A stretch of DNA of 64,000 nt, from the NCBI GenBank assembly GCA_007844125.1, contig CM017569.1:4553169-4617168 (forward strand), given 5' to 3'. Positions within the stretch are counted from its first letter, which is position 1, and each line of letters starts with the position of its first letter. The translations under genes were made by a program, and so were the position numbers. The notes below the pieces were generated by a model, which did not search any database, was not told where the DNA came from, and was given only the letters and a program-made list of their open reading frames with translations. This DNA is from Sinonovacula constricta. Taxonomy: Eukaryota > Mollusca > Bivalvia > Cardiida > Solecurtidae. Positions 1 to 12,200 of the stretch are shown here, piece after piece.

Positions 1-2599
1 GCTTATTCAGATAGTGTAGATACAGGTCAGACTGTTTCAGCAAGGCACGATCTGATCTCGTCATGCACTATTTGCTGCTAGGTCTCAAGTTGTGTCAGGC
101 ACCCTGAAATCCATTCAGATCATTTGCATTGCATGCAATTGATTTTCTTGGAAAATACTGTCATAATGCAATTATTTGTTGAAAGTTTGAGAAACAAACA
201 TGTGCATATTTGAATGCATCTTATTTCATGTACATTTATCCATGTGATGATCAACATTCCGTTTATATTTATCTAAGTGTGTTTAATATGAAATCCTTAT
301 TGTGTATATATCATTGTTACTATCTGTATATATTATAGATGTATATAAATATATTGTTTATATAAAGAGGCCATTTTTCATAATGTTTTGCATGGATTTT
401 TATGCAAATTAATGCATCATTCTCACAATGATTTTAGTGCTGTAATGTCAATATTTGTTTGATTGAAACACCATTGTTTACAATAAACAAAAATAAAATA
501 AAGCACAATGTTTGTTATTTTATCAGTCCTGGACAACTTTAAACTTTTGATCTTGATTGCGGTGATTTCTGAATGTTCAACATTGCCCTAGGGTGTAATG
601 ACATATTGAACATGACAGTAATGACTGGTTGATGATAAATAAAACTGACTGCTTCCTGATTGTCACCTGGTCACCATGGCAACTGGTATGCTATGTTTTT
701 ATCAGCAGGTGTGCAGAATGTGGGATGGAGATGCTATCAAACCTGGTATGCATCTCTGTCATGTTATCTGCTGTAAGATCTATGGTCAGTCCTGCAAGAT
801 GGGACTGTCCAAGATCAGATAGGATTCAACAGGTTGTCATGGTTACATCATAACAGTCTGCTTGTGGGTGGGGAAAGAATGACAGAGGTGGGACTGGTCT
901 GTAAACTGATGCAACACTTTAATAAGTCTGTTCTTAAATCTGTTGTTTATATTTTTCAACACAAGGATATAAGATGCAAATAATTATATAGAAGTAATAC
1001 CAGAACCTTCTTCCGTCTATTTTCACTTGCGAAGAAATCTCATGCTGACCTTAGACATTTTCTTCTTAATATTTTGCTTCTCTTGATTATTCTACTTGCC
1101 TTTTACCCATTGTTAAAACAGTTATTTTACTAAGATCAAACAAGGAAAGTTTAGGCTAATAAAGCAGGGACATGCATGGATGAAAAATTCAAACAGGAAA
1201 AATTGAACTAGAGCGAAAAACCATTCTTAAACCTGATTGGTTGGGTTTAGATGACAGTTCTGCGAATAAGAGGAGGGTATGGATTTAGACTGAATGATAA
1301 CCCTTAGCCTGCTGAGTACGATAATATTAGGCATAGGCATACAGCATAGATTCCAGCAGGAGCTGTTGAAGCAGGTCCTACACTATTTGCTGACCAGACT
1401 TAAAGAATACTTTATTACTTTTTACTTATATGTCTTATTACCTGTGCATGGCATTAACAGATATCTATGAATTTAGTTTTGGTTATTTATTAACAATTGT
1501 AGCACAATAAGGGGCTTAGATTGTTTAACATCAGACAATGTTAAGGTGCCAAGAGAGGTCAGCTTATGGACCAGTCAGTGTTATTGTTTGGTTCTACTTT
1601 TTTTTTTGCTTGGCCAATTTATCCCGTGTTGGATAGGATAGGAGTCATAATCCATAGCCGTCCTGCATGTATGCTCTCCTGCACTTCAGAAGGAGACCAA
1701 AGTCCAACCATACTTAGTCATATTTTTACATCTTCTCTCCCATTAACATGTGAATAAGGACAGCATGCGCTGCTAATACATTTATTTCTGGTAGGGTCTA
1801 TGGTGTATACCATAAATTTGCATATTAATGATACTATATCTATGTGTTCTTATTTTACAGACGTGCATTTTGGATAGATGAAGTACTTGGTAGATAAAAA
1901 AAACACAAAAAAATAGTGTTCATGGTAAAAACAAATATTTATTTTAACTGGAACCCCAACATAAACGGATAAAATATAAAACTTAATGTGGTTTCTGGCC
2001 GTTTGATCCAGAAAGCAAGTCATAAAAGGGAAAGCAATAATTTGTAACAGGATATTATTGATGTATTAATGTTGCTTGGGGTGTTCTAAATTTGTTTGAA
2101 CATGTCAACACTCAAAACCCAGTCACAACCAGGTGAATTCTATACATATGCATGCACATTAGGGTTGTCTTTTTTCAGGCTTTTAATGAAATTCATATAT
2201 GATGCCTAATGATGTAACTCTATGTATATATTGACAGTAACATTTCATATCTTTATAAATGGAAATTTCCCTTCCATCGTAAAATAGTTTTCGAAAATGT
2301 AAGATGAGGATTATCTTGATTTTTGACTTGTTATAATTGAATTGCTATCCATGCAATTAAAATGTAAAAGTTCCTGGCCTTACCCTACATAACACTTCTT
2401 GTGTTACCATCATGACAAATTAGGGCGCTTACATTTTAGTAAGCATTGGTTCTTATGGCAATGTTCGTAAAATGTCATTTATATAATCAAGCATTTAATG
2501 GCTTTGTGGCCAGCATAGAGGCTGAACAGTGATTATATGTAAAATAATGTAGAATATTTGTAAACATCTTGGCGCACACAGACCACTCCATGGTCCAGA
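1..2599. other. Presumed intron of the vinculin-family gene; no exon recognised
   Basis: AT-rich, with short-element fragments near the start and at 1303-1415. I see no exon with family similarity; the few short open frames have no support. Confidence 0.5.
1303..1415. repeat. Fragment of the 'cttagcctgc' short element
   Basis: Starts 'acccttagcctgctgag' and runs into 'cactatttgctgacc'. Single-ended fragment related to the element at 25561. Confidence 0.45.
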
Positions 2600-2930
2600 C
2601 CCCTTGTATGAGAACACACATAATCCAGCCATTAAAGTAGGAGCAGCATCAGTTTCTAAATGTTAAACAATATGTCTTGGTTTCCAATCAATATGTCTTT
2701 GTTTCCAACATTGAAACCCCTTGTATGAGAACACACATGATCCAGCCATTAAAGTAGGAGCAGGATCAGTTTCTAAATGTTAAACAATATGTCTTGGTTT
2801 CCAATCAATATGTCTTGGTTTCCAACATTGAAACCCCTTGTATGAGAACACACATGATCCAGCCATTAAAGTAGGAGCAGCATCAGTTTCTAAATGTTAA
2901 ACAATATGTCTTTGTTTCCAGCATTGAAAA
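2600..2930 (+). repeat. 117-bp tandem repeat, just under three copies
   Basis: Copies start with 'cccttgtatgagaacacaca' at 2601, 2718 and 2835. The inner block 'aatatgtcttggtttcca' is itself doubled. It lies in the intron before exon a. Confidence 0.85.
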
Positions 2931-3071
2931 CAAATATAGTTTAACAGTCTTCCTTTTACTCAGTAAACAGTCACAGTTTGATGATTTTATTTATTATACT
3001 TTATGCCTAATGACCTTTGGTTATAATAATTGTCCTGTCTGTTCTTATATTTTTACCCTATATTTGTTTAG

Positions 3072-3237
3072 GAAAGCCAAAGAGAAAGATGCTGCTACAG
3101 TTGTTGCTGCTGCTGCTGATGATTCAACCACAGACATCTCTACGGAACAGGTGTCCAAAATGTTGTCTTGTGTCCAGATTAATGACAGCCCTGCCAGAAA
3201 GGCTTATCAGCACCCTACTTTACCTACCCTGAACCTG
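3072..3237 (+). CDS. Vinculin-family gene, exon a (linker)
   Basis: The acceptor is tttgtttag and the donor is gtgagt. The exon starts with the last base of a split codon and ends in phase 0. It encodes 55 residues rich in K, A, D and T, ending LPTLNL, a disordered linker before the tail bundle. The translation upstream of 3072 is intron. Confidence 0.7.
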
Positions 3238-6200
3238 GTGAGTTGCTGCTGTGATTGTTGGTTAGTGTGATGATGATGGTTGTGGTAGTGATGGTTGATG
3301 TTGTTGGTATGGATAACAGTGCTGGTTGATGGTAAATTTTAATAAAGTTGGTGGTGATGGTGGTGATAGTCTTGGTGGGAGTGATGATTTGATGATGGTT
3401 GTGGTGATGGTTGAAGTGGTTGTAGTAGGTTCTTGGTTGTGGTAGAAATTGGGCTTGTGGTATGTTTGAAGATGTTGATGTCATAAAGGAAACCGTAAGA
3501 AATAGTCATTCCTTCACATCCTCCCCAATCCATCAATACAGTACACATGTATATAAGTGACAGTCACTGAGTCAATATTTCTGATCTAAACACACTGGTA
3601 AAGGCAAACCAAAGTAATGTAAGTCCAGATGAGCCACATTATATACAAGTGACAATCTCATATATGATTAACTTGTGTTGTGTTCTTTTGTTTGTTGTAA
3701 TGTTCTTTTGTTTGTGTAGTTATGTTAATTTTTTTACATACTTGGACGTAAAAAGTTTACTGGCAAGCCTATTTAGCCTGCATTATATTGAATTTTATTT
3801 AATGAGACCACCCTCCCGCATACACACACATGCATGAAATATATGGGGGCTATGTTTGGAGTCATGCCTGTCTGTTGGCCAGTTTGTCTTTCCATAGACA
3901 AGGTTTGTCGTTGCTTTTTTCTGCAATCAGTTGAGAGATTTTATTGACACTTTACATGACTGCTAAGTAACAAGCCAGGTTGTGCATATTGTTGGCATAT
4001 TATAACCGGCTTGATTAAAACTGAGTTATGACCCTTTGTTATCTTAATTTAGTAACTGTGGTAAAGCAGTATCTGAGGTATACATCAGCAATGATTATTC
4101 TTGTTTTAAACTCACATAAGCAAATGCTTTGTGTGAGCCTTTGTGATCACCTGGTGTCCAGCAACCACTGCCATCCACATTCTTTTAAATGTTGTCTCCC
4201 CTGAAACTGCTGGCCCAATTTTAACCAAGTTTTAACCAAGTTTCAGAAGTGTCAGTAGGCTGTAAGAATAATGAAGTGTTCAAATAATTTTCACTATAAA
4301 AAAAGGATGAGGCCGTGTTCCATATGTAGCTATATAGTAAGGACAGTTGCCCCCCCGGACGTTTGCCCCCCGGACGTTTGCCCCCCTATTTGTGAAGGGC
4401 GGACGCTTGCCCCCCAGCTGAAATTACAAGGCGGACGTTTGCCCCCCAGCTGAAATTACAAGGTGGACGTTTGCCCCCCAGCTGAAATTACAAGGCGGAC
4501 GTTTGCCCCCTCTACTAAAATGTCAAGGCGGAAATTGCCCTCCCTTTCTTCTCAAACTCTGTATCCCGCCTGTAAATGTCTTCCCGCCATATTAGAAACA
4601 TACACAAACGGTACTACATGGTGCTACAGTACATGAAATGTGTTAGAAATGAACTCCATGATGATTGAGCACAGATGTACATTATGATTCAAGAGTCCAT
4701 CATATTTAAAGGACTGTGCTTACAGTTTGCATTTTGAGACGTGATAACGTGACAAATAAACACAATTTGTGACATTCCTTTAATTGAATCTCCTGGATTT
4801 AATTCGGCCAATCAAAGAAACCGTCGCGTATAATTTAATGCAATACAGTTAATTGTTTATAATTAAATACAATCATGTTAATCGCCGTTAATTGGCATTC
4901 TCTGTGAAATTAGTAATGCAAAGAAACCGCCGCGTATAACTGAACGCATTACAGCTAATTGTTTATAATTAAGTACAAGGATGTTAATCGCCGTTTTTTA
5001 CATTCTTTGTAAAATTAATGGAATTGACAGATTGGTTTTTTTTTAAAGTCCGCCCTTACGTTATGGGGGGCGGGGGGGGGGGGGCAAAAGTCCGCCCTCA
5101 AGTTTTGTTGAGGGGGCAAACGTCTGGCTTTGAAAATCGGCAGGGGGGGCAAAAGTCCGGCTCTGAAAAACGACAGGGGGGCAAACGTCCGGCCTGCATT
5201 TAAAAGAGGGCAAACGTCCGGGGGGCAAATGTCCGGGGGGGGCAAATGTCCGTACACCATATAGTAAGACTTCGAAATACTTTAATGGAAACCAGAGCTA
5301 GAGCCTTGATCTCTGATATAAATGTTTCTAAGCTGGCCCTTTATCAAGAATGTTCTGATAATTTTTATCCATTAAATAACATGGCCACCAGGGAAATATA
5401 TACATATATTGTTTTTTATTACAAAACTTAAAATCCTATTGTCAGAAACTACAACAATCGTAGTCTTGATATTTGGTATATATGATCCTTGGGTTTCACT
5501 CTATCAAGATTGTTCAAAGAATTTTGATTCTTCAAAAATTACGCCTGCCATGGATGTGGCCACTTTCCATTGTGGCCATAAATTAAAACTTTGACAATCT
5601 TCATATAAGATGCTACAAGAGCTAGAGCTTTGATATTTATGGTATCAATGTTTTTGGGTGGCCCTCTATCGGGATTGTTGAAAGAAATTTGCTTCCTTTC
5701 AGATACTGCAAAAGCACTTTGATATTTAGTACTTTGTTCTTTGGATGGCTCTTTATCAAGATTGTTAAAAGAAATTTGATCCATCGAATAAAAAGACTGG
5801 TAGCTAGGAACATTGCCATTTTCTACAATGACTTAAGTAAAACTTTTTGTCAGTCCAAAATTCCAAGTTAAATTAAAACCTTGTCAGAATAATTTTTATG
5901 ATCTTGCCTAATATCGATGCTACAATTTTTCTGGTCTGCTTAAAGCCTTTTACTTTATGTCTACTGCACTCCAGTGGGTGATATTGGGCCATCATGACCT
6001 TTCTATTTACAATGTTTATTTTTGAGACTTGTCTTTTACTTGTCTATAAGGAGTTAAGAAATATATAATAGCTATAGTTATTTACTTATTGACTGAACTT
6101 TTTTTTTAAAACTGGTGTTTTGAGTCATCTTTTCAATATTAACTTAATTTCACCACCATTATGGGAAATAGAGATTATATAGGAGTCACTTTGTCCATCT

Positions 6201-9200
6201 GTTAGTCAGTAAGTCTGTTGGTCCATCTTGCTGCTTATTCAAACGTTTGGTTAAGTTTTACAAAATAGCAGAGTAATGGCCTAAGTAATAGTTAAATAGT
6301 TAAATCTTATATATAAAATGTTTTTTTTTTTTTTTTTTTTAATCTTTCTTTTTTTTAGTCTTATGATAAATGAAAATTGTATCTGATTAGTTTTGTTCTC
6401 ACTAAGATGTTCTCAAGCATAGAAAAGCTTTTTTCTGTCCTACATTGTAAAACTTGTTTTCTACCTCCAGGACCATGTGCGGTATGTTGAGCATGTGAGC
6501 CCAGCATGGGAGGAGGACAGCAACCCGGTGGTGCAGGTGGCGAGAACAATAGCCGCTCAGTTGTATCACATGCAGCTCTACATGAGAAGGGAAGGGCCTA
6601 TCACAGTAAGTTATATTCTACCTGAGGATCTAGGAGCCTATCATGTTAAGTTATACTCTACCTGAGCCTATCATGGTAAATTATACTCTACCTGAGGAAG
6701 TAGGGGTCTGTTATGGTAAGTTACATTCTGAGGATTGTAGGGCTTATCATGGTAAGTTATACTCTACCTGAGAAGGAAGGGGCCTATCACGGTAGGTTAT
6801 GTTCTACCTGAAGAAGGAGGGACCCATCATGGTAAGTTATACTCTACCTGAGGAGGGAGGAAACTATCATGGTAAGATATGCTCTACCTGAAGAAGGAGG
6901 GAACTATCATGGTAAGTACATTCTACCTGAGGTGGGAAGGGCCTATCATGGTAAGTTATTCTCTACCTGAGGAGGAAGGGACTTATCATGGTAAGTTATA
7001 CTCTACCTGAGGAGGGAGGGGTTTATCATGGTAAGTTATACTCTACCTGAGGAGGGAGGAGCCTATTATGGTAAGTTATACTCTACCCGAGGAGGGAGGA
7101 GCCTATTATGGTAAGTTATACTCTACCCGAGGAGGGAGGAGCCTATTATGGTAAGTTATACTCTATCTGAGGAGGGAGGAGCCTATTATGGTAAGTTATA
7201 CTCTACCTGAGGAGGGAGGAACCTATTATGGGAAGTTATACTCTACCTGAGGTGGGAAGGGCCTATCATGGTAAGTTACACTCTACATGAGGAGTGAGGG
7301 ACTTATCATGGTGAGTTATACTCTACCTGAGGAGGGAGGGGTTTATCATGGTAAGTTATACTCTACCTGAGGAGGGAGGAGCCTATTATGGTAAGTTATA
7401 CTCTACCCGAGGAGGGAGGGGTCTATCATGGTAATTAATCTCTACCTGAGGAGGAAGGGGTCTATCATGGTAAGTTATACTCTACCTGAGGTGGGAGGGG
7501 CCTCTCATGGTACGTTACGTCTACCTAAGGAGGGAGGGGCCTATCATGGTAAGTTATTCTCTACCTAAAGAGGGAGGGGCTTATCACTGTAAGCTTTTTT
7601 CTACCTTAGGAGGCAGGCACCTATTATGGTAAGTAATATTCTACCTGAGGAAGCAGGGACCTATCACAATCTGTTATACTCTACCTGAGGAGGGAGGGGC
7701 GAGTCACAGTAAGTTATACTCAACAAGTTATGCTCTACCAGGGGTTGGAGGGGCCTGTCACTGTCTGTTATACTCAATTTAAGGAGGGAGGAGCCTATCA
7801 CTATATTATACTCAACCAAAGGAGGGAGGGGCCTATCACACTAAGTTACACACTCTCTTTATGTACATGCAAACTGTTATCTCTCTTTTGAGAAAAACAG
7901 ATAAAACTGCTCTAAAGTTTTGTTTTGTGAATTGTTTGCATACATTTAGAGTTTGAAACCACTTTTACTGATATACCCAGTGAGCAGCAAATAATGTTGA
8001 TGCTTCTCATACAGCTCCCAGCCTGGAGCTTGCTCATCTGGATCTAAATTATTTGCCTCGTTTGTCACTTGATGCTTTGCAGGCTAATAGCTAACAAGAT
8101 GTGCCTGATAAATAAATAAAAAAATTACATTGCAGAGCCATTTAGGCTTGGTGAAGACGGCAAAAGCATTGTCAGAGAATAGTGCAAAGATAGTGCAATT
8201 TGCTGACATCCTCATCCGACACTGTGTTGACCAGAGGTGAGACAGTCCAACTTATTGTATTCCATACCTGCTACAATTTGTGAAGTACATGTATAATGTT
8301 AGTAATTGTCTAATTTCAATTGATCCAGTTTTTTGGCCAAAGATTGTCATCTCGGCCCAAGCTAATAGGATAAGATAACAGGATCAATATTTACAGAGAA
8401 GCAAATTAAAGGCAGAATGTCTTTTTATCATTTTCTTTATTTTCTACTTAAATTGATTTCCTTCAAGGTAGAAAATTCAAGTTGTTTGTTTCAAATGATG
8501 TCATTACTTTTCAGCACATGAAGTTATGACATAGCTCTCTTCATTGCTTGGACTGTTCTATTTCAAACTGATCTATTTCTTGATTGCATTTATCTCTTGT
8601 ATATATTATACATATTTTAGATTGTTTATTGCATTTAGTGATACAACAATATACATATTTTATTTAGTTATTTACTCTCACTTGTGATGCTTACTGTTAG
8701 TTGTCTCACATGATGAGGTATTTTTATCTTCACTGTCTTGGAGTAAAATTTTCAGGAAATATGTTTCAATGTATTGTATACATTACCTGATTTTGATTCT
8801 TTTATTTTATCTTTTGATGCAAAATGTACCTCATTATATGTATATTCAGTAAACAGCCTTACATTAAAAATAAAATGTACATGGAATGGGCATCTGCTTT
8901 AGGTTTATATTTTTATGTTTTTAAGTTCTACATGTTTATAATTTCAGTATGTGCTTTAAGTTCAGCTTTACATGTCTATACTCAAATAACTTGTTCCTGT
9001 GTAATTTTACATTTTGTTTGTACATGTACCTGATGTTGAAGCACACAAACAAGTTTAAGCACCTCACTTGGTTCTTTTGCTGATTCACTGTTCCAAGGCA
9101 GTAACTGTTGGGTTGTTTCTCTTGAACTTATTTATCTTCTCAGTGATTTTGTCCCATTTATTTAAGTGTTTCTTTGTCTATAGCTATTTGAGATTTAAAT

Positions 9201-12200
9201 ATAAGTAGTAATTCTAATATTACCTTTACATGTTTCTTGCAAACAAATTTGTATTGCTTGAAAAACAATCTGAAGTATGATTGACTTAATACAGACTCAA
9301 AAAGTGACCAGATTACATTGTAAATATGTAACAATCACAATCTGAATAATATAGCATTATAGGAATCAACCATATATGACCTTATTATTTTTATAATATT
9401 TAAACTAAGCTTTTGGAGAAAATTGCTAGAACTTCCTATTTATTTTATAAATACACATAATACAACATAAATAATTTAAAAAAAAAACTTTTTGGTTAAA
9501 TAAAATAAAAATAAAAACACTTTTGAAATTCTGTAAAATTGAATTAAGTATCGTTAAAATATCTCTGAAGTTGAAGAATATACTCATTAAAAAGGGATGA
9601 TACAAAATAGTAAATCATTTTGTTATCAAAACTTTTTGTTCCAATTTTAATACTATTTCATTAGTTTTAATTAATTATAAAATTTTAACCAATTATCATC
9701 ATTACTGGGCATGTTGTCACAGTTTTGGTAACATTTTCCCAGTCTTTGGAGAAGTGAAAGATTGTTAGTGGACATTAAACCAGCAATCATAATTTTTTGC
9801 ACAATAAAGAAGACCCCAGACAAATGAGTAGAACTACTGGCACACTACAGGTCAGCTGGAACACCTCCCAACCAAGACTAGAACAAGGAGAGGCTGAGCT
9901 GTTATAAGTCTGTGCCAAAATTGTAACTTAAAGATTTTGTTTGATGTGAAGTTTTTTTTTAATTGTTCTTAATTTTATATTTGGCATCCATTTACAGGTG
10001 TTTTGCACTGATTAATCTTGAAATTACATTGAAAGTTGAAAGAGAACATACTTTATGTTTTTATTGGCATTTTATTTCAATAAATTTGCAAACTTCCTAT
10101 TTTGTTATTACATATTCATATTACAAAACAATTGTAAATTGTCCATTTTCTTTTTTCAGTTTTTGTGCAGACCTGGTCTCCTACAAGAACCAGGTTGCCA
10201 CGGTAATCAGACAACTAACCATCCTTGCCAACGCACAACTGGGAACTTCTCAGTCCGATACTGTAAGTGTACAGTTCAGATGCCTTGACCATTTTCTCTT
10301 GTGACACTTTCATATGTTTTGTGATCAGCAGGATCATTCTCACCCTTGATCCTGATAAACAGGGCTAGGTCCTTTGTTGGAACTATGATTGTTATTCCAT
10401 CTTACCTGATTTGATATAAACCTGATATTATCTTATATAATTAATTGGGAAACAATTAAAACTATAATTTGTTCTGTTCTTCTCAAAACTGCTTGGCCCT
10501 CAATTTCTTTCAGCATATGTTTTTCTTTTATATTTCTAACATCTTAATACATTTGAATTGTCTTATTAGAAATGGTCAAGACATGTTCATTGAGAAAGTG
10601 TTTATTGAGTAAGGTCATGTGATCTCAGGATTTTATTGTTGACATTTCAGAAAGGCCTTTAGACACTTTTTGTAGGAACATAAATGCCAAACTGGATGTT
10701 AAAAAAAAGACAAACTGTCAAATGATCATCTAAAATGAGAAAATTGATGTGACAAAACTATTTTATAGAAAAGTGGTACTATTTTGTTCTTTTTCATGAC
10801 CCTGCCACTCAGAAAGATGAAGGGGAATTAAGAGTTAACCCTGCCTATCTGTCCATGCTTCTATTAGTTTTTTTGTTTCTGACCATTAACTTTTTAAGGG
10901 CACATTGAATTTTAAATAATATTAAAATATAGGTCTAAATGGATTTCTTTTATATTTTGATGTTAAATATTTAATAAGTCAATAATCAGTTTTTTTTGGA
11001 CAACTTCTATTTCTATTCATTGAAAATCTTCATACATGATTGATATTGATGTTCATTTGTACATAATGGGGAGATAACTCTGATTTAATTGTTTATTCAT
11101 GTGATTTTTCACTCTTTTTTCTTAGCAAATTCTTGTATGGATAGCTCCTCTTCTCTTGCTAATTAAAATTTCTTCATACTTTCATCATTTGATGGATGAT
11201 TGATATTGATGTGTATTGTGCATACTGGTGAGGAAATTTAGACTGTACTGTTTATTTTAGAGTTATTGCCCTTTAGTATTGTTTTTTTTTTTAATTCTTG
11301 TGTGGATAACTCCTCCTTTATTTCTCAGCCAAATATCATCACATTTGAACAGATTTAAATTGATGTCACTTGTAGTTGTGCATAAAGGTAACTCTGATTG
11401 CATTTGTAACCAGCAGTTATTGCCCTTGATTTAATTCAGCATGTTTTAATGCATATGTAGGGACAAGTTTCATCTCATTAAAGTCATGTTTATAGTGTTT
11501 TTATTTTTGAAATGATTTACATCAGCTGACATGTAACATCTGAACATTTGTACATCAACTGACAGTCCTTACGCTTGTATGAGGACAGAGAGGTAAGGTT
11601 TGGAGTGGGCTTCCCATGCTATTATGTTCAAGACAGAAAGGACACAATAAGCAGTTACACCCTATACCCTTGAAAGATTTTTGCTTCCCACTTTTATATA
11701 CGTACATATATATAAAATAAAATATAGAAAAAGGAAATAAAGATCTTCAAAATGTATTTAAAGTTAAAAAATGCATATTTAATTGGACTTTTGTAAAAAA
11801 TTAATTCCCAGTAAAGGTTAGAGCAATGATGTAAGATCTAAGCTTACTTGCAATAGATCAGTATTACGATTCAAACATTTTTTGTGTGTCCACCTCTTCA
11901 AAGAAATCTGAGAGGTGCAGTAATTACTGATATTGTGTTGGTATGACAGGCATATCAACATAAAATCAATACAAACAAAATGACATGCAAAGTTTTTGCA
12001 TTTTCCTTTTTTTTTTATTAATTTATATTTTTAACGGAAAAATTTCATGATTCGTTTAGTGCGGAATGTATGAATCTTTACCAAACTGTTTAACCTTTGA
12101 TCCTTTCCTTATGTAAGAGTCTGGCCTATATAAAATACTGTATGTAGTTCATTATGAAATTAATACATTGTAAAAGGTAGCACTTAATTAAAAGTAAATT

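Noticed and set aside
3010..3071. Start codon at 3010 as the beginning of the vinculin-family coding region
   Set aside because: The sequence 3010-3071 is a typical pyrimidine-rich intron end, and the acceptor at 3070-3071 gives the in-frame exon; the tail alone would be a fragment of the family.
5015..5260. Pro-rich and Gly-rich overlapping frames
   Set aside because: Products of poly-C/poly-G modules in fold-back element 1.
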